Origin: Eucalyptus grandis
Taxonomy: Eukaryota > Streptophyta > Magnoliopsida > Myrtales > Myrtaceae
Assembly: GCF_016545825.1 (NCBI RefSeq)
Contig: NC_052614.1
Location: 44,705,212-44,769,211 of the forward strand
DNA: 64,000 nt
Direction: 5' to 3'
This document shows, piece by piece, positions 33,030 to 44,400 of the stretch; the stretch's first letter is position 1, and each line of letters begins with the position of its first letter. A program made the translations under genes and the position numbers. The notes under the pieces are model-generated. The model saw only the letters and a list, made by a program, of their open reading frames with translations. It was not told where the DNA came from and searched no databases.

Positions 33030-35108
33030 TTAGGTGGGTTTCTCCTTGGGAGTGTGGGAGTACTTATCAGTCATGTGCATCAAGAGCAGCCAAACATGAG
33101 TTATAAGCTCTCCGCCTTGCCGCAACAGTATCGTGTGATGGTAAGCTTGACAATTATACGCAGCATGGCACAACATCTCCACCCAAATGCTGCTTATGAT
33201 CTGCCACTTGTTGTTCTTGCCCTTCAGTGTTGCAGCCAATTCCTTTGCGTCCAACAGCACGTGCCAGTTCCTGGTGATTATGGTACCCTTCTGATCCAGG
33301 AAGGGTTCAGGCACATTCTCTTCTGACGACAATGTCTTCAAGGCCTCACTGCGGTCTCTGTACCTGAGAAATGGCTTCAATATGGCGCAAGCATGCTCCA
33401 ATGTAATTTTGGCAGTCGTTAGGGACAATGTATAGGGTCGTAGTGCTAGAAGGTATATCATGTATTTGGATAGCAGTTCGCTTCCCTTACAGTCTGGAGA
33501 ATTATCAGGCTCTAAAAGGCAGATGTGCGTTGCAATGTGCCAAATGATGATGCTTTTGTCAAATGGTGTGGAAATGTATTTTTTTAACACATCAATGGCT
33601 TTCTGTGTCCACTCCATGTCGCCCCAGTGTATGTGAGCTTCAAGTGTCCACTCACCGTGTTTGGTGAAGGGCTTTTTGTCTCTGATCATGTCGAACTTTT
33701 CCATATTTTCCACCAGCAATACCTTGAGATAGCCAGGGATTTTCAGGTGAGAGCAATGCTTTCTCCAGGTCACATATTTTTTGCCGGAGTGTTTGAGGAG
33801 TCTCCCAATGGACCATGAGCGGTCATTGTATAGGCTCTGATCCAACAAGTCGACTTGCCCAACTGAGTTTGACCACCTTTCCCTCTTCATATACCTTTTA
33901 GCTAAGGATTTCAATAGCCTTGTCGACATGAGGCAGTTTATATGGCTCATCGCGACAATGGCCCATGCCGAAAAAGGTTGCAGAACAATTTGGTAACCTT
34001 CTAGGACGGTGACTCCTATCAACAAGGCGTAAGTGTAGGTGATGTACACGTCAATAAAGAAGGCACTCTTGAAAATAACGGCGAATCCACACAAGGCTGA
34101 GACTAGACAGGAAAAGCTAGTGAAGCGGCAGATAAGACCAGGCGCCTTATAGAGAATTGGTTGCTTAGTGTAAAGTACGTCATACATGAATCCAAGTTCG
34201 ACCTCAGTTGTGATGAAGGTTAAATCGCGCTCTAGAGTTAATCGAGATTTTGATAGCGACTCTGGGTGGTAGAGCCAGTTTACAATGTGGGGCTTGAGGC
34301 AATCGAACCGATGATACGCCTTCAAGATGATCATTTGCTCAATCGACCATCTGGGCCCGTCAGGCCTGTCGAAAAACTTGCCAACAGTTTCCTCATCGAA
34401 GATATCCTCGGCTGATATGCTCGACCCCTTCCAGTATACGTACGTGATGGCCCAAACCGTCACCGCTGCTCGAATGATCCCAGCAGCAAACAAGGGGAAG
34501 TACAAAAATCGGATGGGGGACGTGCTGTCCCAGCAGCGAATCAGGATGCAGAAGACGAAAACGGCCCTGACAAACAAACTCAGCATCTGTCGGTAACTGA
34601 GGCGGTTGTCCTCAACCGAGTATGCAGTTATGGAGTCGGGGTTCCCAAGCTGCATCAAGAGCAACGGTGCAAGCAACCCCTTGAGCTCGGTAATGTAGTC
34701 CGGTCGATCAGAATGCTCGATCTGGACAACAGTGAGCTTGCCAATGGCGATAGTCACGAAGTAAGAAGAGAGCAAATAGGTGATTTGGATGACGTATTTG
34801 ATGATGCTCGAGGTCATGTACCTCCGGCGGCTGCCGAAGATGGCGAGGGTGATCTGGCAAGTGAGACTCATGGCGACCAGCGATTGGATGCCCCATGCTT
34901 CCCATAAATCTCTGGAGGCAGGCCATTCGGTACTGACTATGGATGATATCAGACTGAACGATTTCATGGGGACGTGATGTCTTCTGCTGTTCTTTCTGAG
35001 AAACAACCATGCAAGTGAAATTAATAACGATGAGAATGGATGAACCGCCTTGGACTCATTCTGAAGAGTTAAGTATAAATCTCTAAGTTTCTTGTTGCAA
35101 TCATTCAA
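33030..35108 (-). CDS. DUF4220-DUF594 membrane protein, gene 2 (692 aa from the first ATG)
   Basis: Intact single-exon ORF. Hydrophobic segments lie at about residues 72-93, 104-124, 143-154 (GLLAPLLLMQLG), 176-192, 200-222, 324-346 and 348-374, then a soluble helical half ends in the DUF594 signature GGELITHVWLLLMHMT (665-680). Other conserved words are WGIQ (72-75), AYSVEDNRLSYRQM (162-175), FMYDVLYTK (307-315), FDKSIIIWHIAT (516-527) and SKYMIYLLALRPY (547-559). Two starts are possible. The ATG at Met48 (35 bases of sequence context around 34967) aligns with the start of gene 1 and is my preferred one. The upstream ATG at 35108 would add a hydrophobic stretch at 22-37. The function of the family is unknown; membrane location is inferred from the helices. 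It sits in unit A of a tandem duplication with gene 3. Confidence 0.93.
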   Translation of the reverse strand: MNDCNKKLRDLYLTLQNESKAVHPFSSLLISLAWLFLRKNSRRHHVPMKSFSLISSIVSTEWPASRDLWEAWGIQSLVAMSLTCQITLAIFGSRRRYMTSSIIKYVIQITYLLSSYFVTIAIGKLTVVQIEHSDRPDYITELKGLLAPLLLMQLGNPDSITAYSVEDNRLSYRQMLSLFVRAVFVFCILIRCWDSTSPIRFLYFPLFAAGIIRAAVTVWAITYVYWKGSSISAEDIFDEETVGKFFDRPDGPRWSIEQMIILKAYHRFDCLKPHIVNWLYHPESLSKSRLTLERDLTFITTEVELGFMYDVLYTKQPILYKAPGLICRFTSFSCLVSALCGFAVIFKSAFFIDVYITYTYALLIGVTVLEGYQIVLQPFSAWAIVAMSHINCLMSTRLLKSLAKRYMKRERWSNSVGQVDLLDQSLYNDRSWSIGRLLKHSGKKYVTWRKHCSHLKIPGYLKVLLVENMEKFDMIRDKKPFTKHGEWTLEAHIHWGDMEWTQKAIDVLKKYISTPFDKSIIIWHIATHICLLEPDNSPDCKGSELLSKYMIYLLALRPYTLSLTTAKITLEHACAILKPFLRYRDRSEALKTLSSEENVPEPFLDQKGTIITRNWHVLLDAKELAATLKGKNNKWQIISSIWVEMLCHAAYNCQAYHHTILLRQGGELITHVWLLLMHMTDKYSHTPKEKPT

Positions 35109-36473
35109 TATGTTCAGTAAGATTTTGGGATCCTAACACTGCTTTAATTCTTCCATTAAAGCGAATGAGATTTATTTCGTCTTGCTCCCCTGCATGAGCG
35201 AAACCCCCTCGAAAAGGAGAGAGTGGTTTCAGAAGTCTATAAGCAATGCTAGGTGCTAGTTTTTGCTAGAACAAATCTACGAATTTAATGCATTCAACGA
35301 GATGGCTAATTACAGAAGGACATCCAAAGAAGCGACTCATGTTCAAACACCCAACTGACAATACTTGCATTAATTAACGGACTGGTAAGGTAAACCAATT
35401 CAGTACACCAAGCATTTCCCAAAGATCAAATATGAGATCATCGACACACATTTTTTATTTTGCTGAACCGATCATCGACACACTCCTAAAACAGAATAAA
35501 TGTTCAGAGACAAATGAACTAATGACAAGATGATGAATTTTCTGGAAAAATAAAGGAAGCACAAATTGGTCTGGCAAGAAACCGAAACCTTACTATGCCG
35601 GTGACTCCCAAGAAGCTGACGAATTAGGTTCTTCCTACTAATAGAAATGGCAATGAGAATGCCCGTGTTCCTAACACTTGTGGGGAAGCTTACTTAAATT
35701 CAATTTTGAAGAGACAATAAGAGGGAATACACAAAGAAAGCAGAGAATTGATTACTTACTTGTAACTTTAATCTGCGATTCTTTGTCTCTTTGTTCCTTC
35801 CGCCAGCGACAAATCAGGTATAAGATTTTTAACTTTACACTATTGTTGGATCAATTCTCGAGGGGTGTAAACTCTGCCGAAAGTATGCAAAGAATTCACT
35901 CTTACACTTTTTTAGGTAAAAGTCACCGGGGCTTGAACTATTGCAATTTAAAAAAGCAATGCGTAAACTTCCAATTTATTAAGTCTCTCAACTTCGCATA
36001 ACAAGATCAATTAATTATTCACTATCGTTCATAAGTTTTCGTAATCACACAATTGTCTAGATTTTGGAATATATTTTGATATAAATTCATTTCTTAAACC
36101 AACCCATAATAAAGTAACATATTTTTTTCACTTTATATTTTTAGTACTTAGGAATATTACAATAGTGACATTTAAGTATAATAGTTTAAGTAGAACCTCA
36201 TTTACAAGAGACTTAGGATCTAAATATACTAGGCATCAATCTCTCTCTCCAGTTGCCATTCCCTGTAATCATCATTTTTTTTTCTTTTTACATTAATCTT
36301 CATACCTCCATGTCACAGAACTTCCAAGGGTCCCGCTGTGCTCCCAATACTGCTACCATTATCTTGCATCCACCCATACTCCAAACGATATCCGCATCAA
36401 TAGTTAATAGAATGCAAATGACCTTACATCGCTTTATTTCTTAAATTTGCATTCTACAAAGCACGTGAAGTTT
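35109..36473. other. 5' flank of gene 2
   Basis: Non-coding and collinear with 43017-44400 in unit B. The part from about 35672 is also collinear with 15318-15861. The gene 2 promoter should lie at the left end of this stretch; I see no motif I would defend. Confidence 0.6.
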
Positions 36474-37094
36474 GGGAAAATTGTCCAAAAAATTTTAAAC
36501 CTATTGCATTTTTACCAATTTAGTCATAAACCTTTTAATTTCGTTAATTGAGTCATAAATCTTTTCAAATTTTGCTAATTGAGTCTACCTAGTCAAGTTT
36601 AACCAGAAATCATAGACGTAAATGTCAGTTGTCCTACATGACACGGTTGGCATTGACATGGACAATTTTTATAAAGTTTCTAAAAATTCTAATTTTTTTA
36701 TATTTTTTTCTTTTTTCTTTCTTAGTTTTCCTATATTTTCAGGGTCACTAGCCAACCCTTGCCACTCACAGGTGAGTGCTTCGCAACCCTTACTACAGCC
36801 TCACATCGTAATCCTCACAATATTTGGGCAAGGGTCGCACACAAGAAAAGGAAAAGGAACAAAGAAAAATAAAAATAAAAATAAATCAAAATTATTTTAA
36901 AAAATTGTAAAAAATTATCTATGTTAGCATCATCTATCCTATGTGACACTACTAATGTCAATGATTTTAGATTAAAATTAACATAATTGACTTAACTATC
37001 AAAAAGTTTAGAACTTAATTTTAAAAAATAAAAGATTTAGGACTGAATTGATAATAACACAAAAGGTTTAGGACATTTTGGACAATTTTTCCTA
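36474..37094. mobile_element. Non-autonomous TIR element, copy 2 of 3 syntenic copies
   Basis: Left end GGGAAAATTGTCCAAAAAAT; right end on the other strand GGAAAAATTGTCCAAAATGT. The interior 'ccaacccttgcc..tcacaggtgagtgcttcgcaaccc' matches the copies at 16094 and 44690. No clear target-site duplication and no ORF. Confidence 0.7.
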
Positions 37095-38684
37095 TAAAAT
37101 TGTCATTGCACACTGCTTGCTTAGGCACTTATCTGATTGCACCAACAAACCTCAACTCTACTGATTTGCAGTCACAGAATGCTCTAGAAATACGTCTTGG
37201 CGCATGACATTTGACAGGTAAATCCCCAGAAACAAAACATATTGTTTTGCCTCAACGAGAGAAGATGTTATACTTATTACTGGCATTGGATGAAGCACTT
37301 TCTGCATTGGAAATTAAGGCATGACAGCGTAGCAAAGATTGTGATCGAAAAGATGGATCTGGTATTGTTTAGGAATACTGAGAATCCACTGCTCACAAAA
37401 CGGATGTCAAGAAGGAGGAGTAATGGGAGATGATAGAGTTAACAGTCGCAAAGTATAACTAACTTCAGGGACAAACTCAAAATTTTCCTTCAGATTCTAT
37501 TGTTGACTTTTCAAACTCTTTCTTTTCCTTTTTTTTTTTTTTTATTATTTAAAGCCCATATATTACATATGTTCACTGTTCCAATTCTATTGACACAATT
37601 ACGCTAAACTCGACCAATTTAGCTAAGAGTGTAAACCTTGCCATGTTACACAAATAGAATTTGCTGCTGTGCAGAACCAAAACTTCTTCTACAACTACGC
37701 CACTATGAAAGATACATTCAAGTATTTACAAAGGGCCCTCCACACCTTGTCTTCACCCTTAGTACCATCCCTTCTCTCTTGGGTGTACATATGGGTTTCA
37801 CTCTTGCTACCACTTAGTATCAGCAGTCAAAATCTATTACAAATGTGCTCATTTGTCCATGATTTTTTGCAAGAATAATCTTGAAATATCATACTTGATT
37901 GCTATGAACTTTATCTTCAATTTCAAAACTCCAGCGATCATAAAGTATATACCTGGAAACTCCAAGTTTGCACTGCCTAGTCAAATGTAGAGCCTCCGCT
38001 TTGCTTATATCACGTTAAGTTTGCAAATTGTTACACTTAATGAATCTCCCCCGCATGATTGTAAAACCTGCATGGTTAATTTATAAGTTTCTGCAACACT
38101 TAAGAAAGCTTATCAAATACTTTTGATTTAGTTGTCATTGAACGATGTTTTCCAACATTATGAACATGGTCTGAGTACTACCAAAGGAAGAAACTCTCCC
38201 CTCCAAAATCACCTGCCCTGTGACTAGTATGTCAGACCGTAGACAAGTTAACAACAAAACAACTGTTAAAATTTTTTAGATGTGTTGGTGCGGAAGTATG
38301 GTTTTGGTATTCATGATAGTTTTTTATTAGTGATGTTGTGTGCAAGTGTATGATATGGTTTGTAGAGGATGGACAAGGGACAATATATGATAATTGAAGG
38401 ATATAGGACATGGGAAAAATAGTTTCATTAGTTGAACAAAATAGTTTGATGGAGGTACAATAGAGATCCTGACCTCTCATGGTGGAGGGTTCACCTCACG
38501 CACAAGGTGGAGGGTTTACCTCTCACACCTTTACATTTGTTGTTCTACTATACTCTCCTATCTTTCCTATTTATAGGGTGCTCTACTAACATTCTAGATT
38601 TGTGTAGAATGTTGTCCACTTAAGCTTAATCTAGAGAGTTCTAGATTGTAGTTTATCCTCTCTTCTTCTAGAGAGATCTACACA

Positions 38685-40528
38685 TGTACTTTTAATTAAT
38701 TAGGTTTTACTTTATTTTACTTTATTTTTTATTTTATCTTTTTCAGATAATAAATAAACAAATAACAAAAAAAAAAACAAGAAAAACAGAAAAAAGTAGA
38801 AAAAAAAAGCCTCCGCATGGGCCTTCAGCCCATCTCCGCCTAAGCCCAGCCCGGCTGAGTCTTCTTCCTCCTTGTGCCACTGCAACGCACGCGCAGGCAG
38901 GCGCGACGCCGGAGAAGGATGGATGGACGGCAACGCACATGGAGCAGAGGAGCAGTTGGCGTCGACGGGACATGACCGGAGGAGGAGATGATGGCGGATG
39001 GGATGGCGGTCCAACCGGCGGGTCGAGCCTTGCCGACCGGCCACCCCTCGCCTATAAATAGAGGGGGGCCACTGTCGACGAGGAGGGAGGCCACAGAGAG
39101 GGAAGCAAAGAACCGAGAGATCACAGAGAGAGAGAGGGAGGCCGGCCGAAGCTCGAGGTCCCCTAAGAGACTTCAGGGAGTTCGAGTGTAGGGCAAGCCG
39201 TGGTGTGGTGAGCTCGGAGGGGTCCCTCAGAGACTTCGGGGAGCTTGACGAGCGAACTCGAGGGAGAGAGAGAGTGTTCCAGCCAGATTTGACCGAGCCC
39301 AAGTCTCGCGTCGCCGTCGTCGCTCGCCGTTTCTCCATCGTTGCGAATCGCCCTCTTGCCGTCGCCGTCCCCGTTCGAGAGAAGGTAAAAAAAGCGTCGT
39401 CGTTTGTCGTAGCCGTTTTTCGTTGACCTAGCTGTTGTCGCTGTTGTCGCCTTTGTCGTCGTCGCCGTAGTTGCCGTCGCCGCTGTAGTCGCCATTACCG
39501 CCAAACACCTCGGTTCCCCCCTTCGATGCCGGGATTCGCAAACCCTAGGGTTTGCGATTTTCCGGGTCGTCGAATTGGATCCGGGTCTCGAAACTAGGTA
39601 GGGTTTCGCGAGATTCCGGGCGGTGGGAAGCCGGGTTGCGAGGTCGGGTCGGATCCGGGTAGGGTTTCGCGAGGAGTCGGGTCTTGGAGCCAGGTTGTCG
39701 GGCCGGGCGGTGTCCCTAAACGCCCGACCACGGCGTCGTTTTCTTAAAAAAAAAAAAAAAAAGTCGGGCCCGCATAGCGAGCTCGTCTACGTTCGGGCTA
39801 GCTCGGGTTGGACCCAACCGCGGATCCGACCTAGGTCGGTTTTATTTTGTATTATTAATTTAATATAAAATAATATTCTAATAAATAATAAATAAATGAT
39901 TTATTTAAAAAAATATCAAAAATGTTTTAATTTCCAGAAAATCCAAAAATATTTTGAAAAATATTAAAAAATATTTTATTTTCCAAAAAATCAAAAATAT
40001 TCCATATTTTCCAAAAAAATGCCAAAAATCCAAAAAAAAAGCCAAAAATTCATGAAAAAGCCAAAAAAAAAAAAAATAGAAAAAGCCAAAAAGACTTGTA
40101 TTTTTCCAAAAAATCCAAGAAATCCCTTTTATGTCCAAAAAATTAGAAAAAGACTAAAAATTGTTTTTCCTCCCAAAAATGCATGAAAAATTCCTCGAGC
40201 ATCCAAAAGGCCTTAGGATTTAAACAAGATTAGGTACCGAAAGAGCATTAGTGATTAACTAGTGTAATCAAGTCCCCGATCCTAATTTCTCTAGTTGCAC
40301 AGGAGTGAGTATTTCTCCCAATACTTCGCTTGGGTTTCTAATCAACCCACCCCAAATTGATTAGTGGCGACTCCATTTTAAAAATTGATTTACAGGTTAA
40401 AAAATTTGAACCATTAAGTCGTGAATTGGTGGACTTAGGAGAGTTCGAGCTTATTAAATTTAGCCGAGCCATTAGCCTCCTTAGGCACTCGTACCCGATT
40501 GCGGGCGCCGAAAAAAAAGGTCGCGACA
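38685..40528 (+). mobile_element. Nested Ty3/gypsy-type solo LTR (~1.84 kb)
   Basis: Starts near TGTACTTTTAATT and ends GGTCGCGACA. The right side has the sequence typical of such LTR ends ('gattagtggcgactcc', then 'gccgagccattagcctcctt', then 'attgcgggcgccg') and matches the LTR at 12471-15317. It contains a TATA-like box at 39053, a GC-rich leader with CGTCG repeats (39300-39500) and an A-rich tract of 'ccaaaaaat' words (39900-40190). The 5-bp flanks ACACA and TACAT do not agree cleanly, so the left boundary may be off by a few bases. Confidence 0.65.
39053..39060 (+). promoter_or_regulatory. TATA box of the nested gypsy LTR
   Basis: TATAAATA in 'cgcctataaatagagggg', followed about 35-60 bases downstream by purine-rich leader sequence. 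This is the layout of a plant LTR promoter. Confidence 0.6.
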
Positions 40529-40928
40529 TACATTTTTCTCTTTCTTCCAGAAACTTCATCTAGGGAATTCTAGAAGTTTAGCAACTCTAGCAAATTCTAG
40601 AAACTTCTAGAAAATGGATCACCATTTCCAACAACAACAATCCTCATCAATACTGGTTTCATAAGATTAAATTACTTTCCGAGCAATGAGAGAGCAAGGG
40701 AGTGTAAAGAAAACAAGCCTTTTGTATATAATGGATCTACATCCAACATATATGTCACTATGCTTCATTGACAAGTCTCTTAGCTGAATGCGATTACACT
40801 GATTTTACTAAGAAAGCACCTTTTTACCAAGAACAAAAGAGAGAACACACATACCCCATGCTACAATCGGATGCAGAGCATAACGAATCCTAGGATCATG
40901 ACTTATTTTGCAACTTTTATCTGGTTTC

Positions 40929-43016
40929 TTAGGTGGGTTTCTCCTTGGGTGTGTGGGAGTACTTATCAGTCATGTGCATCAAGAGCAGCCAAACATGAGT
41001 TATAAGCTCTCCGCCTTGCCGCAACAGTTTCGTGTGATGGTAAACTTGACAATTATACGCAGCATAGCACAACATCTCCACCCAAATGCTGCTTATGATC
41101 TGCCACTTGTTGTTCTTGCCCTTCAGTGTTACAGCCAATTCCTTTGCGTCCGACAGCACGTGCCACTTCCTGGTGATTATGGTTCCCTTCTGATCCGGGA
41201 AGGGTTCATCAAGCACATTCTCTTCTGACGACAATGTCTTCAAGGCCTCACTGAGGTCTCTGTACCTGAGAAATGGCTTCAATATGGCGCAAGCATGCTC
41301 CAATGTAATTTTGGCAGTCGTTAGGGACAATGTGTAGGGTCGCAGTGCTAGAAGGTATATCATGTAATTGGACAGCAGTTTGCTTCCCTTACAGTCCGGA
41401 GAATAATCAGGCTCTGAAAGGCAGATGTTCGTTGCAATGTGCCAAATGATGATGCTTTTGTCAAATGTTGTTTTTGTGGAAATGTTTCTTTCCAACGCAT
41501 CAATGGCTTCCTGTGTCCACTCCATGTCGCCCCTGAGTTTTTGAGCTTCAAGTGTCCACTCACCGCGTTTGGTGAAGGGCTTTTTGTCTCTGATCACGTC
41601 GAACTTTTCCATATTTTCCACCAGCAATACCTTGAGATAGCCAGGGATTTTCAAGTGAGAGCAATGCTTTCTCCAGGTCACATCTTTTTTGCCGAAGTGT
41701 TTGAGGATTCTCCCAATGGACCATGAGCGGTCATTGTACAGGCTATGATCCAACAAGTCGACTTGCCCAACTGAGTTCGACCACCTTTTCCTCTTCATAT
41801 ACGTTTTAGCTAAGAATTCCAATAGCCTTGTCGACCTGAGGCAGTTTATACCGCTCATCGCCACAATGGCCCGTGCCGAAAATGGTTGCAGAACAATTTG
41901 GTAACCTTCTAGGGCGGTGACTCCTATCAACAAGGCATAGGTGTAGGTGATGTACGCGTCTATCAAGAAGGCACTCTTGAAAATAACGGCAAATCTACAC
42001 AAGGCTGAGACTAGACAGGAAAAGGTAGTGAAGCGGCAGATAAGACCAGGCCATTTATAGAGAATTGGTTGCTTAGTGTAAAGTACGTCAAACATGAATC
42101 CAAGTTCGACCTCGGTTGTGATGAAGACTAAATCGCGCTCTACAGTTAATCGAGATTCTGATAGCGACTCTGGGTGGTAGAGCCAGTTTACAATGTGGGG
42201 CTTCAAGCATTGGAACCGATAATACGCCTTCAAGATGATCGTTTGCTCCATCGACCACCTAGACCTGTCGGGCCTGTTGAAAATCTTGCCTACAGCTTTC
42301 TCATCGAAGATATCCTCGGCTGATATGCTCGACCCCTTCCAGTATACGTACGTGAGGGCCCAAACCGTCACTGCTGACCGAATGAACCCAGCGGCAAACA
42401 GGGGGAAGTACAAAAATCGGATGGGGGACGTGCTGTCCCAGCAGCGAATCAGGATGCAGAAGACGAAAACGGCCCTGACAAACAAACTCAGCATCTGTCG
42501 GTAACTGAGGCGGTTGTCCTCAACCGAGTATGCAGTTATGGAGTCAGGGTTCCCAAGCTGCATCAAGAGCAACGGTGCCAGCAACCCCTTGAGCTCGGTA
42601 ATGTAGTCCGGTCGATCAACATTGTCAATCTGGACAACAGTGAGCTTGCCAATGGCGATAGTCACAAAGTAAGAAGAGAGCAAGTAGGCGATTTGGATGA
42701 CGTATTTGATGATGTCTGACGTCATGTACCTCCGGCGGCTGCCAAGGATGGCGAGGGTGATCTGGCAAATGAGGCTCATGGTGACCATCGATTGGATGCC
42801 CCATGCTTCCCATAAATCTCTTGAGGCAGGCCATTCGGTACTGACTATGGATGATATCAGACTGAACGATTTCATGGGGACGTGATGTCTTCTGCTGTTC
42901 TTTCTGAGAAACAACCATGCAAGTGAAATTAATAACGATGAGAATGGATGAACTGCCTTGGACTCATTCTGAAGAGTTAAGTATAAATCTCTAAGCTTCC
43001 TGTTGCATTCATTCAA
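40929..43016 (-). CDS. DUF4220-DUF594 membrane protein, gene 3 (695 aa from the first ATG)
   Basis: Intact single-exon ORF and the tandem twin of gene 2. The proteins are nearly the same length and differ at scattered residues, roughly one in fifteen by eye in the first 150. The same six or seven hydrophobic segments, the GLLAPLLLMQLG stretch, AYSVEDNRLSYRQM, FMFDVLYTK, FDKSIIIWHIAT and the DUF594 end GGELITHVWLLLMHMT are all present. Small insertions relative to gene 2 lie in the C-terminal half (around the STKTTFDKS and NVLDEPFPD segments). The ATG equivalent to Met48 is at 42875 and is the likelier start. Neither copy shows a disabling change, so both may be expressed. The LTR insertion lies about 300 bases beyond the stop codon, on the 3' side. 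Confidence 0.93.
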   Translation of the reverse strand: MNECNRKLRDLYLTLQNESKAVHPFSSLLISLAWLFLRKNSRRHHVPMKSFSLISSIVSTEWPASRDLWEAWGIQSMVTMSLICQITLAILGSRRRYMTSDIIKYVIQIAYLLSSYFVTIAIGKLTVVQIDNVDRPDYITELKGLLAPLLLMQLGNPDSITAYSVEDNRLSYRQMLSLFVRAVFVFCILIRCWDSTSPIRFLYFPLFAAGFIRSAVTVWALTYVYWKGSSISAEDIFDEKAVGKIFNRPDRSRWSMEQTIILKAYYRFQCLKPHIVNWLYHPESLSESRLTVERDLVFITTEVELGFMFDVLYTKQPILYKWPGLICRFTTFSCLVSALCRFAVIFKSAFLIDAYITYTYALLIGVTALEGYQIVLQPFSARAIVAMSGINCLRSTRLLEFLAKTYMKRKRWSNSVGQVDLLDHSLYNDRSWSIGRILKHFGKKDVTWRKHCSHLKIPGYLKVLLVENMEKFDVIRDKKPFTKRGEWTLEAQKLRGDMEWTQEAIDALERNISTKTTFDKSIIIWHIATNICLSEPDYSPDCKGSKLLSNYMIYLLALRPYTLSLTTAKITLEHACAILKPFLRYRDLSEALKTLSSEENVLDEPFPDQKGTIITRKWHVLSDAKELAVTLKGKNNKWQIISSIWVEMLCYAAYNCQVYHHTKLLRQGGELITHVWLLLMHMTDKYSHTPKEKPT

Positions 43017-44400
43017 TATGTTCAGTAAGATTTTGGGATCCTAACACTGCTTTAATTCTTCCATTAAAGCGAATGAGATTTATTTCGTCTTGCTCCCCTG
43101 CATGAGCGAAACCAACTCGAAAAGGAGAGAGTGGTTTCAGAAGTCTATAAGCAATGCTAGGTGCTAGTTTTTTGCTAGAACAGATCTACGAATTTGATGC
43201 ATTCAACGAGATGGCTAATTGCAGAAGGACATCCAAAGAAGCGCCTCATGTTCAAACACCCAACTGCCAATACTTGCATTAATTAACGGACTGGTAAGGT
43301 AAACCAGTTCAGTACACCAAGCATTTCCCAAACATCAAATATGAGATCATCAAGACCCACACATTTTTTATTTTGCTGAATAGATCATCGACACACTCCT
43401 CAAACAGAATAAATGTTCAGAGACAAATGAACTAATGACAAGATGATGAATTTTCTGGAATAAGAAAGGAAGTACAAATTGGTCTGGCAAGAAACCGAAA
43501 CCTTACTATGCTGGTGACTCCCAAGAAGCTGACGAATTAGGTTCTTCCTAATAATAGAAATGGCACCGAGAACGCCCGTGTCCCTAACACCTGTGGGGAA
43601 GCTTGGTTAAATTCAAATTTGAAGAGACAATAAGAGGGAATACACAAAGAAAGCAGAGAATTGATTACTTACTTGTAACTTTAATCTGCGATTCTTTCTC
43701 TTTGTTCCTTCTGCCAGCGACAATTCAGGTATAAGATTTTCAACTTTACACTATTGTTGGATCAATTCTCGAGGGGTGTAAACTCTGCTGAAAGTATGCA
43801 AAGAATTCACTCTCACACTTTTTTAGGTAAAAGTCACCAGGGCTTAAACTATTGCAATTTAAATAAGCAATGCCTAAACTTCCAATGCATTAATAGTCTC
43901 TCAACTTCGCATAACAAGATCAATTAGTTATTCACTATCGTTCACAAATTTTCGTAATCACATGATTGTCTGGATTTTGGAATATATTTTCATATAAATT
44001 CATTTCTTAAACCAACCCATAATAAAGTAACATATTTTTTTTTTCACTTTTTGTTTTTAGTACTTATGAATGTTACAATAGTGACATTTAAGTACAATAG
44101 TTTAAGTAGAACCTCATTTACAAGAGACTTAGGATCTAGATATACTAGGCATCAATCCCTCTCTCCAGCTGCCATTCCCTGTAATCATCATCATTTTTTT
44201 TTTTTAGTTTCTTTTTACATTAATCTTCATATTTCCACATCACAAAACTTCCAAGGGTCCCTCTGTGCTCCCAATACTGCTACCATTATCTTGCATCCAC
44301 CCATACTCTAAACGATATCCGCATCAACAGTTAATAGAATGCAAATGACCTTACTTCGCTTTATTTCTTAAATTTGTATTCTACAAAGCACGTGAAGTTT
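43017..44400. other. 5' flank of gene 3
   Basis: Non-coding and collinear with 35109-36473. From about 43590 it is also collinear with 15318-15861. Confidence 0.6.

Larger units (their letters stand above)
31920..37483. repeat. Tandem duplication, unit A (~5.56 kb)
   Basis: It is collinear with unit B (37484-45412) from 'ttccttcag.ttctattgttgac' to 'acaaactcaaaatttt'. Unit A contains the 3' flank, gene 2 (33030-35108), its 5' flank and one TIR element. Similarity is high along the whole length by eye. The junction at about 37481-37490 fuses the end of one unit to the start of the next within a few bases of shared T/C sequence. Confidence 0.9.
38264..40633. mobile_element. Solo-LTR-like insertion containing a second, nested LTR
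   Basis: The inserted block starts TGTTAAAATT and ends CCATTTCCAACA. It is bounded by the 5-bp duplication ACAAC (38259-38263 and 40634-40638). Unit A reads through the site with a single ACAAC (32733-32737). The outer parts (38264-38684 and 40529-40633) share the 'ctagaga/ttctagaa' style typical of copia LTRs and contain no coding sequence. The middle (38685-40528) is a separate gypsy-type LTR. No internal domain of either element remains. Confidence 0.85.

Noticed and set aside
38712..39504. A 208-codon minus-strand frame and neighbours
   Set aside because: They lie in the GC-rich leader of the nested gypsy LTR. The peptide is Ser/Leu/Arg low-complexity and overlaps equally long frames on both strands.
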